Notes: generated by a model not told the origin, from the sequence alone. 35,438 bases of DNA from Bacteroidaceae bacterium (GCA_017556585.1 JAFYMP010000077.1:1-35438); one strand, 5' to 3'. Shown: positions 26,886-35,217, numbered from the stretch's first letter. Numbers and translations: made by a program.

Positions 26886-27491
26886 ATGAAGGGTCCTATT
26901 GATAAAGATAGTCTGCTTATTCCTAAAAGATTTATTCCGGTAGATCAGGCGGGTGAACTGGATACTTTTTATTCCAATAAACATTGGTTTGTTGGTTATG
27001 TTCAGTATTGTCATGAACAGAGAGTAGCCGATAAATTAGCCTCTAAAGGTGTGGAGTATTATCTCCCGATGCAGAAACGAAAGAAACAGTGGAGTGATAG
27101 GGTTAAGACTGTCAATGTGATGATAATGCCACGATATATATTTATTCGTTGCAAACCATCTGAACGAATACCACTTATTCAGGAAATATCTGATTTGAAG
27201 AGTTATATGATGGATAAAACTAACCATACACCGGTAATTGTAAAAGATGATCAGATGGATAAATTTCGTAAGATGGTAGATTACGAGACATTATCGGTAG
27301 TGGTAGATCCTACTCAGTTTGAACCGGGTGAAATGGTAGAGGTGGTATGCGGACCTTTAGCAGGCCAGGTATTGGAACTTATAGATGTGAATGGTACCAA
27401 ATGTATAGCTCTTGGTTTGGGGATACTTGGCACCGCCAGAATGGAGATACCTCTTTCGTATGTTGAAAAGGTGAAGAAGAATATTACTTGA
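26886..27491 (+). CDS. UpxY-type NusG paralogue (transcription antiterminator)
   Basis: This 201-residue protein has an NGN domain starting at HWFVGYVQYCHEQRVADKL (about residues 33-51), with the YLPMQKRKKQW and MPRYIFIRC segments, and a KOW domain around FEPGEMVEVVCGPLAGQVLE. It has an N-terminal extension of about 30 residues and is diverged from the housekeeping NusG at 2226. In Bacteroides, UpxY proteins head capsule loci and prevent premature termination in the long operon. Here it comes second, after the dehydratase, no UpxZ follows, and a strong terminator lies 25 nt after its stop. Its last 8 bp overlap the opposing gene. It may act in trans or be a relic of a larger locus. Confidence 0.85.
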   Translation: MKGPIDKDSLLIPKRFIPVDQAGELDTFYSNKHWFVGYVQYCHEQRVADKLASKGVEYYLPMQKRKKQWSDRVKTVNVMIMPRYIFIRCKPSERIPLIQEISDLKSYMMDKTNHTPVIVKDDQMDKFRKMVDYETLSVVVDPTQFEPGEMVEVVCGPLAGQVLELIDVNGTKCIALGLGILGTARMEIPLSYVEKVKKNIT

Positions 27492-28338
27492 AATCAACGT
27501 ATGTTTCCGATATATTAAAATCAGATAGACATTCAGTAATGTGCTGTCTGATTTTTTTGTTATTCTCTTCTGAATAAACTTTTGGCAGAATCTGTACTAT
27601 TGCAGCACTATTTTCTCCATCTAAACTCCATATTTTAATATCTTCTACTTTTTCTATTCCGTTTATAGAAGAGATGATATCTTTAATTTTGTCTATAGAA
27701 ATACCTGCAGGTACTCTGTCAAACAAAATAGAGAATATTCGTATAGAACTGCCTACTACATTTATTATTATGTATGTGGATATAGCTATTGAAAGTGCTG
27801 AATCAAGCAATGGAATATGTACGAAAAGCAGAATAATGCCGGCTATCAAAATGGTAGCCCAACCCATTGTGTCTGCTATCATGTGAATAGATACCAGTCT
27901 TTCGTTCTCGCCCGATGCTTTTCTTGTTCTGTATGCTGCAAATCCTTTGATTGCAATACCCGTCAAAGAGATCCAAATCATTCCTTCTGCAACAATATCG
28001 CCATGTGAGTGGTGGATTTCAATAGCTCCAATGCTTTCGGTTATTATTAAAATGGAACTGGTAAAAATCACAATGGCGCTGATGATAGCTCCAATAAGCG
28101 GAATACGCCCCATTCCGAAACTGAAACTTTTGAACTGTTTTTTTTCTGATAACCATTGGAAAAACCAGGCAGAACCTATTGTAAACGTACAGCCTAAATT
28201 ATGTACAGATTCAGCCTTTATGGCGTTACTATTCATTATGTGGCCACCTACAAAAGCTAAAACAGTAAAAAACAGGTTGAGCCAGAATGCGGTTTTAATG
28301 TTACCTGTTGTATGGTTATGGTGCTCTTTGTATTGCAT
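27484..28338 (-). CDS. Cation diffusion facilitator family transporter
   Basis: This 284-residue protein has a His-containing N terminus (KEHHNHT), about six membrane segments and a C-terminal cytoplasmic domain (from about residue 205). This is the CDF layout for export of zinc or related divalent metals by proton exchange. The helix-5 metal site HMIAD (His152, Asp156) is intact. The helix-2 site reads AESVHNLGC, so the usual final Asp is Cys50, which may change metal preference. The ATG at 28338 lies 20 nt downstream of an exact -7 box. Its stop overlaps that of upxY, and the 3' coding region contains the upxY terminator. Confidence 0.87.
   Translation of the reverse strand: MQYKEHHNHTTGNIKTAFWLNLFFTVLAFVGGHIMNSNAIKAESVHNLGCTFTIGSAWFFQWLSEKKQFKSFSFGMGRIPLIGAIISAIVIFTSSILIITESIGAIEIHHSHGDIVAEGMIWISLTGIAIKGFAAYRTRKASGENERLVSIHMIADTMGWATILIAGIILLFVHIPLLDSALSIAISTYIIINVVGSSIRIFSILFDRVPAGISIDKIKDIISSINGIEKVEDIKIWSLDGENSAAIVQILPKVYSEENNKKIRQHITECLSDFNISETYVDFK
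27517..27558 (+). terminator. Terminator of the dehydratase-upxY unit, inside the CDF gene
   Basis: AAAATCAGATAG plus ACATT (27517-27533) pairs with AATGT, a bulged G, CTG and TCTGATTTT (27538-27555): 17 pairs, one G-T, loop CAGT. The plus strand runs into seven T bases (27552-27558). The element is wholly inside the CDF coding sequence on the other strand, 25 nt past the upxY stop. On the minus strand only four T bases follow, so any effect there is weaker. Confidence 0.85.
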
Positions 28339-28357
28339 TTAGTTACGTTTTGTAGTG

Positions 28358-28365
28358 CAAAGTTA
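28358..28365 (-). promoter_or_regulatory. -7 box of the CDF gene
   Basis: The minus strand reads TAACTTTG, an exact TAnnTTTG match, 20 nt before the CDF ATG. The -33 position (about 28386-28389) is poor, reading GTTA. Confidence 0.55.
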
Positions 28366-28448
28366 CTTATTTTGAGTGAAGAATTTAACATAATTGGTAC
28401 AAAACCTTGAATATAGTTTCATTCGCTTTGTGAAATATTAAAGTAAAC

Positions 28449-28481
28449 TTTATATTTCCCGCACGTTTATTTGTATATTTG
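28449..28481 (+). promoter_or_regulatory. Promoter of the aminotransferase-galE-kinase run
   Basis: TTTA (28449-28452), a 21-nt spacer and TATATTTG (28474-28481), an exact -7 box, lie directly upstream of the aminotransferase ATG at 28490. With the usual spacing, transcription would begin at about 28486-28490, so the transcript would be leaderless or nearly so. Confidence 0.6.
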
Positions 28482-28489
28482 CTCCAAGT

Positions 28490-29590
28490 ATGGTGAAGTT
28501 CCTGGATTTGCAGAAGATAACTGCTCTCTATTCCGATGAAATTAATAGAGCAATAGAGAGAACTACTAACGGCGGATGGTTTCTGAACGGAGTGGAAGTA
28601 CAACTATTTGAAAAGGAGTATGCCCATTACATAGGAACTAATCGTTGTGTAAGTTGTGCAAATGGATTAGATGCTCTCTGGTTGATTTTTCGTGCTTATA
28701 TAGAGTTGGGCAGATTGAAACCGGGCGATGAAGTAATAGTACCTGCAAATACATTTATTGCAACGGTGTTGGCTATTTCGGAAAACGGACTTATTCCTGT
28801 TTTTGCAGAACCTGATGGTAATTCTTTGCAAATAAGCCTATCAGCTGTGAAATCTGTAATGACCCCAAAAACAAAAGCTATATGTATAGTGCATCTGTAC
28901 GGACGCTGTGCATTTACCCCTGAATTGGCAGATTTTTGTAAAACAAGTGGTTTGCTGATGGTAGAAGATAATGCTCAGGCACATGGGTGTAGATATGGTA
29001 ATTCAAAGACAGGTTCTTTGGGAGATGCAGCAGGTCATAGTTTCTATCCCGGAAAGATTTTGGGTGCCTTGGGCGATGGTGGTGCAGTGACTACAAACGA
29101 CAATGAATTGGCGGATGTGATTCGTGCGTTGGCAAATTATGGTTCCGAAAAGAAATACTATTGTGGTTTTAAAGGAAAAAACAGCCGTCTTGATGAAATT
29201 CAAGCAGCCGTTTTGCGTATTAAGTTAAAATCATTGGAAAATGATATAGCTGCCAGAAAACGTGTGGCGCAGTTTTATGTAGATAATATTACAAACCCAA
29301 AGGTGACATTGCCGGGTAAAGAACTTTTGACCGACCATGTATATCATCTTTTCCCTGTATTGTGTGCAGAAAGAGACAGATTACAAAAGTATCTGTTTGA
29401 GAATGGTGTAGAGACTGTGATACATTATCCTGTACCCCCACATAAGCAGATTTGTTACCAAGAGTATAATTCAATATCGTTGCCTGTAACAGAAAGACTG
29501 GCTGCACAAGAATTGAGTTTGCCTATGAGCCCGGTGCTTACCGAAGCAGAGATGAATAAGGTTGTAGAGTGCGTGAATAGCTTTGAATGA
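28490..29590 (+). CDS. DegT/DnrJ/EryC1-family sugar aminotransferase
   Basis: This 366-residue PLP enzyme starts with the family N terminus VKFLDLQKI and has the cofactor region VEDNAQAHG and the PLP-lysine segment [16 protein letters not shown] (Lys at about residue 188). Relatives transfer an amino group from glutamate to a keto nucleotide sugar, for example in 3-amino-3,6-dideoxyhexose synthesis. A substrate could come from the dehydratase at 24930. The conserved N terminus supports ATG 28490 even though the promoter leaves almost no leader. It heads a run of five genes on the same strand; galE begins 16 nt after its stop. Confidence 0.9.
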   Translation: MVKFLDLQKITALYSDEINRAIERTTNGGWFLNGVEVQLFEKEYAHYIGTNRCVSCANGLDALWLIFRAYIELGRLKPGDEVIVPANTFIATVLAISENGLIPVFAEPDGNSLQISLSAVKSVMTPKTKAICIVHLYGRCAFTPELADFCKTSGLLMVEDNAQAHGCRYGNSKTGSLGDAAGHSFYPGKILGALGDGGAVTTNDNELADVIRALANYGSEKKYYCGFKGKNSRLDEIQAAVLRIKLKSLENDIAARKRVAQFYVDNITNPKVTLPGKELLTDHVYHLFPVLCAERDRLQKYLFENGVETVIHYPVPPHKQICYQEYNSISLPVTERLAAQELSLPMSPVLTEAEMNKVVECVNSFE

Positions 29591-29606
29591 AAAATATTAT
29601 AGAATT

Positions 29607-30623
29607 ATGAATATATTAGTTACAGGTGGAGCCGGATATATAGGCTCTCACACATTGATTGAACTTTATAATGCGGGTCATACTGCAGTAGTTGTAGATA
29701 ACCTTTCTAATTCCAGTAAGGAGAGTCTTAAAAGAGTAGCACAGATAATAGGAGCTGAGATTCCTTTTTATCAGGTAGATATTCGCGATAAGGCAGGATT
29801 GGAACAGGTTCTGGAAAAGCATCAGTGTGATGCCTGCATACATTTTGCCGGCTTGAAAGCAGTGGGCGAATCGGTTTCCAAACCATTGGAATATTACGAA
29901 AATAATATTAATGGAACTTTGGTGTTGGTTGATGTTTTGCGCCGTTACAATTGCAAGAATATTATCTTTTCTTCAAGTGCAACAGTGTATGGTACACCTG
30001 CCATAATTCCTATAACAGAAGATTGTCCTAAGGGAGAATGTACAAATCCTTATGGTTGGACTAAGAGTATGTTGGAACAGGTACTTACCGATATGCAAAA
30101 AGCCGATAACAGCTGGAATGTAGTGCTACTGAGATATTTCAATCCTATAGGAGCGCATAAAAGTGGCCTGATAGGCGAAAATCCTAATGGTATTCCTAAT
30201 AACCTGATGCCTTATATTACTCAGGTTGCAGTGGGAAAACGCGATGAATTGGGCGTTTTTGGTAATGATTATGATACTCACGATGGTACCGGAGTACGTG
30301 ACTATATTCATGTAGTAGATTTGGCGCGTGGTCATGTTAAGGCATTGCAAGCTATTCAGAACGGTTGCGGTTTGGGACTTTATAATCTGGGTACAGGTCA
30401 GGGATATTCTGTACTTGATGTGGTAAATGCGTTCGAAAAAGTTAATGGAGTAAAAGTTCCATACAAAATACAACCACGTCGTCCGGGCGATATAGCAACC
30501 TGTTATAGTGATCCTGCAAAAGCATATAAAGAATTGGGTTGGAAGGCAGAATTCGGCATAGAGGAGATGTGTCGTGACAGTTGGAACTGGCAGAAAAACA
30601 ACCCTAATGGATTTGAAGAATAA
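29607..30623 (+). CDS. galE: UDP-glucose 4-epimerase
   Basis: This 338-residue extended SDR protein starts [20 protein letters not shown] (NAD-binding GxxGxxG at residues 7-13). It has the SSSATVYG segment and the catalytic YGWTK (YxxxK). The late [14 protein letters not shown] is characteristic of GalE. It interconverts UDP-glucose and UDP-galactose; broader activity on N-acetyl or uronic forms cannot be excluded. I chose ATG 29607 because the earlier in-frame ATG overlaps the aminotransferase and the canonical N terminus starts here. It precedes a GHMP kinase by 21 nt. Confidence 0.93.
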   Translation: MNILVTGGAGYIGSHTLIELYNAGHTAVVVDNLSNSSKESLKRVAQIIGAEIPFYQVDIRDKAGLEQVLEKHQCDACIHFAGLKAVGESVSKPLEYYENNINGTLVLVDVLRRYNCKNIIFSSSATVYGTPAIIPITEDCPKGECTNPYGWTKSMLEQVLTDMQKADNSWNVVLLRYFNPIGAHKSGLIGENPNGIPNNLMPYITQVAVGKRDELGVFGNDYDTHDGTGVRDYIHVVDLARGHVKALQAIQNGCGLGLYNLGTGQGYSVLDVVNAFEKVNGVKVPYKIQPRRPGDIATCYSDPAKAYKELGWKAEFGIEEMCRDSWNWQKNNPNGFEE

Positions 30624-30644
30624 TAAACCTTAATACTATATACA

Positions 30645-31820
30645 ATGAAGTGCGTAGAGAAATTTGAAGAGATTTACAAGAAAAGCCCCGATGCAGTGGC
30701 ATTCTGTCCCTATAGAATTTGTCCTATAGGTGCCCATGTTGACCATCAGTTAGGTAGAATTACCGGTCTGGCAATAGATAAAGGTATTCATTTGGCTTAT
30801 AGCAAGAAACAGAACGGTGTTATAGAATTGGCATCATTGCAGTTTGATAAACGTTCTCAGTTCCATATTCGTGAAATATCAGATATAAAATGCAATGACT
30901 GGGCAGACTATCTGCGTGGTGTTACTATAGAACTTTCTCAGAAATATACACTATCATACGGTCTTTGCGGTGTAATAGAAGGAACTCTGCCTATTGGCGG
31001 TTTATCCTCATCGGCAGCAGTATCAATAGTATATCTCTCTGCACTTTGTAAGGTTAATGGCATTAATCTTTCTCCTATTGAAATGATTATGATGGCTATG
31101 GGATCTGAAAACAAGTACGTAGGTGTAAGCAGTGGTAAATTGGATCAGAGTTGTGAGGTATATTCAAAGAAAGATCATCTTCTTTATCTTGATACAAAAG
31201 ATGATAGCTATGAATTGATTCCTACTGCACCAGCAATGAAACCATACGAAATAGCTATCTTCTTTAGTGGAGTGGAACGAACTTTAGCCGGTAGTAAGTT
31301 CAATATGCGTGTGGATGAATGTAGAAGTGCCGCGTATGCGCTTATGGCTTATTCTGGAATGGAGTATGGAAAGTTCCAGGAGACCTTCTTTAGAGATGTT
31401 CCTCGTACTGTTTATGATGAATACAAAGAGAGGCTTCCTGAAAACTGGCGTCGCAGAGCTGAACATTGGTTTACTGAACAGGAGCGTGTTGTGGCAGGCG
31501 CAGAAGCTTGGCGCAGAGGCGATATAGAAGAGTATGGCCGTTTAAGCTTTGAAAGTGGTAATTCATCTATCTACAATTGGGAAACAGGTTCTCCTGAACT
31601 TAAAAAATTGTATGATATTATGACTCAAACCGATGGTATATATGGCGGTCGTTTTAGTGGTGCAGGATTTAAGGGATGTTGTATGGCATTGATAGATCCG
31701 GCATACAGAGAACAGATAAACGAAAAGGTTACAAGAGAATATTTAAAGGCATTCCCTGAATTGGAGGGTAAATATTCATCATATTTCTGTCAGAGTGCCG
31801 ATGGTGTTATGTTTCTTTAA
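30645..31820 (+). CDS. GHMP sugar kinase resembling galacturonokinase
   Basis: This 391-residue GHMP kinase has motif 1 PYRICPIGAHVDH (about residues 22-34), the ATP loop PIGGLSSSAA (116-125), a KLDQS active-site segment (165-169) and motif 3 FSGAGFKGCC. In galactokinases motif 1 reads GEHTDY; here the sugar-binding Glu is Ala30. From memory, plant galacturonokinase has the same PYRICP...GAH.DH motif, the same RFSGAGF.GCC motif and a similar AEH.F...RV..G.EAW stretch before it. A C1 kinase for galacturonate or a related sugar is therefore more likely than an ordinary galactokinase. The nucleotidyltransferase 12 nt downstream would activate its product. Confidence 0.8.
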   Translation: MKCVEKFEEIYKKSPDAVAFCPYRICPIGAHVDHQLGRITGLAIDKGIHLAYSKKQNGVIELASLQFDKRSQFHIREISDIKCNDWADYLRGVTIELSQKYTLSYGLCGVIEGTLPIGGLSSSAAVSIVYLSALCKVNGINLSPIEMIMMAMGSENKYVGVSSGKLDQSCEVYSKKDHLLYLDTKDDSYELIPTAPAMKPYEIAIFFSGVERTLAGSKFNMRVDECRSAAYALMAYSGMEYGKFQETFFRDVPRTVYDEYKERLPENWRRRAEHWFTEQERVVAGAEAWRRGDIEEYGRLSFESGNSSIYNWETGSPELKKLYDIMTQTDGIYGGRFSGAGFKGCCMALIDPAYREQINEKVTREYLKAFPELEGKYSSYFCQSADGVMFL

Positions 31821-31832
31821 TTGATTGATAAT

Positions 31833-32570
31833 ATGAAATGTTTGATATTGGCAGCAGGATATGCCACAAGATTGTATCCTCTAACAGAAAACTTTCCTAA
31901 ACCATTGCTTAAGGTTGGAGAAAAAACCATTCTTGATTGGTTGGTAGATGATATTGCAGCTGCAGGATTGGTTGATGAATATGTTGTAATTTCTAACCAT
32001 AAGTTTGCACATCACTTTGAAGAGTGGGCTGCAACGCGCAAAGAGCAGATATCGGTAGTGGATGATGGTACAGAGACTAATGAAACACGTTTAGGTGCTG
32101 TTCGTGATATTCAGTTTGCCATTGATGCCCTGAAACTGGACGACGATATGTTAGTTATAGCAGGCGATAATGTCCTGGACTTTAGCCTGACTCATTTCAT
32201 ACGTTATGCAGATAGTAAGCAGAGTTCTGCAATAATGCGTTATTTTGAACCGGTGGAGGCAAAACTACGCAAGTGTGGTATAGTGGAGATAGATGCTGAT
32301 GACAGAATTATATCCATGGAAGAGAAGCCGGCAGAACCTAAATCTCATTGGTGCTGTCCTCCATTTTACTATTACACAAAGGCAGATGCTCAGCGAATAC
32401 CACAGGCTATAGAGTCAGGTTGCGGTGTGGATGCTCCGGGTAGTTTTATAGCATGGCTTGCTACACAAACTACCGTATATGCAATGGAGATGCCAGGCAG
32501 TCGCTATGATATAGGTAATCTGGAAAGCTATAAGGAGGTTTCATCAATTTATAAAGGAATAGTAAAGTAA
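31833..32570 (+). CDS. Sugar-1-phosphate nucleotidyltransferase
   Basis: This 245-residue protein has the nucleotidyltransferase signature LAAGYATRLYPLTENFPKPL (about residues 6-25), a metal site VIAGDNVLDF, the EEKP segment (SMEEKPAEPKSHW) and the late GSRYDIGNLESY. It should join a sugar-1-phosphate to an NTP, making an NDP-sugar and pyrophosphate. The lack of a left-handed helix domain sets it apart from GlmU; it is closest to short RmlA/ManC-like enzymes. I chose ATG 31833, since an earlier TTG directly follows the kinase stop. Paired with the kinase it forms a two-step salvage route. Its stop overlaps the GSCFA start (TAATG). Confidence 0.88.
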   Translation: MKCLILAAGYATRLYPLTENFPKPLLKVGEKTILDWLVDDIAAAGLVDEYVVISNHKFAHHFEEWAATRKEQISVVDDGTETNETRLGAVRDIQFAIDALKLDDDMLVIAGDNVLDFSLTHFIRYADSKQSSAIMRYFEPVEAKLRKCGIVEIDADDRIISMEEKPAEPKSHWCCPPFYYYTKADAQRIPQAIESGCGVDAPGSFIAWLATQTTVYAMEMPGSRYDIGNLESYKEVSSIYKGIVK

Positions 32571-33517
32571 TGAAACTGCAAACAACCATAGAAATCCCAA
32601 AAAAGGAGTTGACTCTTAATTATAAAGACTCCATTTTATGTATGGGTTCATGTTTTGCCGATGAGATAGGAAGAAGGTTGACCGATTGTTATTTTGATAC
32701 AATGGTAAATCCTTTTGGAGTACTCTTTAACCCAATGTCAATTTCTAATGCCTTAGGTTTGATGGAGGGATATGGTATAAACAGCTATGGTTGCAGTTTT
32801 GTGGAATCGGATGTAATTAAGACTCCGGCCGGTTATTGCTCCTTCCATCATCATGGAAGTTTTGCAAAAGAATCGCCGGAGGCCTTTTTGAGTAATGCCA
32901 ATGAAAAATTGGCCAATTCATCGGACTTTTTCTATCGTCAAGGGTGGGTTATTATAACTTTAGGAACAGCTTATGTGTATAGGGAAAAGGAGAATGGAAT
33001 GGTTGTTTCAAACTGTCATAAGCTTCCTGCTTCTCAATTCAATCGTTGTTTATTGACAGTTGAAGAGGTAGTGAATGCATTATCCCAATATGTAAATGCA
33101 AATCCTGACAGACAATGGGTGTTTACTGTTAGTCCTATACGTCATATTGCAGACGGATTGCATCAGAATCAGATAAGTAAATCGACACTGCTATTAGCTA
33201 TACAACAGATAGTGGAGAAATACCCTAACGCTCACTATTTTCCGTCGTACGAAATAGTTCTGGATGAGTTGCGCGACTATCGTTTTTATGCGGAAGATAT
33301 GGTGCATCCTTCAAAACAGGCAGTGGATTACATATTTGAACGCTTTATAGACTGGGCTTTGGCAGATAATGAAAAAAACAGGTTCCATCAGGCCGTAAAA
33401 ATACGGCAGATGATGGAACATAAAATTATGAATCCCAATTCAGAACAAGCTAAATCTTTTATTCAGGATAGGGAACGTCTATACGAAAATCTGATGAAAG
33501 AGATAGGTCGTATCTAA
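32570..33517 (+). CDS. GSCFA-domain protein (SGNH-hydrolase-like)
   Basis: This 315-residue protein carries the name-giving motif MGSCFADEIGRRL (GSCFA at residues 26-30), a VNPFGVLFNP segment, the VSPIRHIADGLHQNQISK segment and the late DMVHPSKQAV with a His that could be catalytic. The family is thought to be related to SGNH/PC-esterase acyl hydrolases or transferases, but I know of no firm biochemical role. There is no signal peptide. It overlaps the nucleotidyltransferase by one base (TAATG), so it is probably translated with it and acts in the same pathway. Confidence 0.85.
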   Translation: MKLQTTIEIPKKELTLNYKDSILCMGSCFADEIGRRLTDCYFDTMVNPFGVLFNPMSISNALGLMEGYGINSYGCSFVESDVIKTPAGYCSFHHHGSFAKESPEAFLSNANEKLANSSDFFYRQGWVIITLGTAYVYREKENGMVVSNCHKLPASQFNRCLLTVEEVVNALSQYVNANPDRQWVFTVSPIRHIADGLHQNQISKSTLLLAIQQIVEKYPNAHYFPSYEIVLDELRDYRFYAEDMVHPSKQAVDYIFERFIDWALADNEKNRFHQAVKIRQMMEHKIMNPNSEQAKSFIQDRERLYENLMKEIGRI

Positions 33518-33518
33518 A

Positions 33519-33650
33519 TTAGATTTCCTTCTCATCAACAACTTGTGAATCTACTACTGCAGATTTTTCTTTAGCAGTTTTCTGGTGAAACTTGAACTTT
33601 CTTTCAGGTTTCTGCAACTGATTTGCATGTCTTAGCCAAGTGTACATCAT
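33519..33650 (-). CDS. Possible small protein, 43 residues
   Basis: An uninterrupted minus-strand frame of 43 codons starts at ATG 33650 (a second ATG follows directly) and ends one base from the GSCFA stop. The product begins MMYTWLRHANQLQKPERKFK and is basic, Lys- and Gln-rich, with a more acidic end (VVDEKEI). It has no membrane segment or signal. A -7-like TATATTCG (complement of 33697-33704) lies about 46 nt upstream. The close stop-to-stop spacing matches the other convergent pairs. I do not recognise a function, and it could be chance. Confidence 0.45.
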   Translation of the reverse strand: MMYTWLRHANQLQKPERKFKFHQKTAKEKSAVVDSQVVDEKEI

Positions 33651-33747
33651 AATGGTTTCTACTATTTATTTTTGTTAAAGTGATATAATTTTCAAGCGAA
33701 TATAAGCAAAATAAATTATAAACTATAGATTTTCGTAATTATTTTAC

Positions 33748-33755
33748 TATTTTTG
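33748..33755 (+). promoter_or_regulatory. -7 box of the surface lipoprotein gene
   Basis: TATTTTTG exactly matches TAnnTTTG and lies 44 nt before the lipoprotein ATG. No convincing -33 element is seen. The region is very AT-rich, so a chance match is possible. The rest of 33651-33799 shows no further gene. Confidence 0.4.
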
Positions 33756-33799
33756 TCACATTATTAACTTTAAAACATAATTTTTAAAAAATACATATA

Positions 33800-35155
33800 A
33801 TGAAAAAGTTATTCTCTATTTCTATTATGATGACACTGATGATGTCGTCATTGTTGATTTCTTGTTCACCTGACGATCCTACAGGTGGTGTTGAAAAACC
33901 AGACAACGTAGTTACAAACTTAGCTACCGATGTTACTCCGTTTTCTTTAACTTTAAATGGTGATATTAATAACTACAGTGTTGCAGCAGTTAGCCGTGGT
34001 CAGTATGGCTTTCTGTATGTTGTGTCTAATGAGATGGACGAAATTGCAGCAAAAAATCTTTTTGAAGAATATTTAGCTAATGGCAGTGCCACAGGTTGTA
34101 AGAAACGTTATGCAGTTAATCTGTTGACAGGTAATGCTTTTTCTGTTAATATCATAGATCTAACTCCTAATTCAAAGGTCTTTTATTGTGCTTTGTTTGA
34201 AACAGAAAAGGGTGATGTGTTTATAGGAGAAGTGCAATCTGTAATCAGTTCAGAGTTCACGCCTTCTGTTAAGGCTACCAATGTGTTGGCAGCCAGACTT
34301 TTGGATTGTAAATTAAAAGTTGATATAGACTTTTCTGGTGCAACAAATAAAGAGTGTTTATGCGGAATTTATTATTCTGATTCAGAGGAGACTTTACTTG
34401 CAGGCGGAATACAACAGCAGTATAAGGGCCCTTGGAAACAAGAAGGATTTGAAATTAATATATCACAAATAAAAGCAAATACCACATACTATGTGAGACC
34501 ATACGTATATTATAAGGCTGAGAAGAAGTATTATTACGGAGATATAATTGAGTTTACAACATTAAATCCGGACGATTTTGCTGTCGATATGGGATTAAGC
34601 GTAAAATGGGCATCTTGTGATTTAGGTGCGTCACAGCCTTTGGAAATAGGATGGGCTTTTCAGTATCTGAAAAAGAATCCTGTGCCGTTATCTCTTTACT
34701 CATCTAATGAATATATGTCCTACGAAGACTATAACAGAATTGTTTCCGAAAATAATAGTGCTACTGAGCATGATGCAGCTACCTATTATTTGGGTGGCAA
34801 GTGGAGAATGCCTACTCTTGCGGAAGTAGAAGAACTTATTGCTAATATGGTAATGGAGGTAAAAACGCCAAATAATTTTGAGGATATAGTAAATGAACAT
34901 ATTGTTATATGGTCAAAAGCAAAACAAGGTGCTCATATTAAGTTTAACCATTTTGCAGTGCTTACTTCAACAGAAAACCTTGCAGTTGTAAGAACGCTCT
35001 ATAGATGGACTGCCACAGCAGATCCGGAAGTTGCATACGGTAGTTATTCTATGATGCCGAATTTGTATTATTTTGATGAGTATGATTATAAAGTTTATAC
35101 ATCATATTCAACTCCTATGATGGAATGCCTAATTCGTCCGGTATGTGATTATTGA
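33800..35155 (+). CDS. Surface lipoprotein with FISUMP-like C-terminal domain
   Basis: This 451-residue protein has a lipoprotein signal (LISC, Cys22), followed by SPDD, which resembles the Asp-rich export signal that sends Bacteroidota lipoproteins to the cell surface. Two beta-rich, fibronectin-III-like units (about residues 36-155 and 160-255) are followed by VDMGLSVKWASCDLGA (about 263-278), LGGKWRMPTLAEVEELI and a final CLIRPVCDY, typical of FISUMP/DUF1566-like domains. Such proteins are common at Bacteroidota surfaces and may bind glycans or host material; no function is known here. It is monocistronic, between its own -7 box and a terminator. Confidence 0.8.
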   Translation: MKKLFSISIMMTLMMSSLLISCSPDDPTGGVEKPDNVVTNLATDVTPFSLTLNGDINNYSVAAVSRGQYGFLYVVSNEMDEIAAKNLFEEYLANGSATGCKKRYAVNLLTGNAFSVNIIDLTPNSKVFYCALFETEKGDVFIGEVQSVISSEFTPSVKATNVLAARLLDCKLKVDIDFSGATNKECLCGIYYSDSEETLLAGGIQQQYKGPWKQEGFEINISQIKANTTYYVRPYVYYKAEKKYYYGDIIEFTTLNPDDFAVDMGLSVKWASCDLGASQPLEIGWAFQYLKKNPVPLSLYSSNEYMSYEDYNRIVSENNSATEHDAATYYLGGKWRMPTLAEVEELIANMVMEVKTPNNFEDIVNEHIVIWSKAKQGAHIKFNHFAVLTSTENLAVVRTLYRWTATADPEVAYGSYSMMPNLYYFDEYDYKVYTSYSTPMMECLIRPVCDY

Positions 35156-35170
35156 TATTCATTAGAATAA

Positions 35171-35212
35171 AAAAGTAAAGCCTGTCATTTTAATTTTGAC
35201 AGGCTTCTTTTT
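35171..35212. terminator. Bidirectional terminator between lipoprotein gene and tRNA-Pro
   Basis: AAGCCTGTCA (35178-35187) pairs with TGACAGGCTT (35197-35206) around a 9-nt loop. The plus strand continues into CTTTTT (35207-35212). The minus strand continues into TTACTTTTTT (complement of 35171-35180). It serves the lipoprotein gene on one strand and tRNA-Pro on the other. Confidence 0.88.
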
Positions 35213-35217
35213 ATGTG

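Noticed and set aside
30645-31820. Plain galactokinase of a Leloir operon with galE
   Set aside because: The sugar-contact motif differs from galactokinase (Ala for Glu), there is no galT, and the next gene is a nucleotidyltransferase instead.
28490-33517. Complete capsule biosynthesis locus
   Set aside because: No glycosyltransferases, Wzx flippase, Wzy polymerase or export genes are present, only sugar-nucleotide enzymes.
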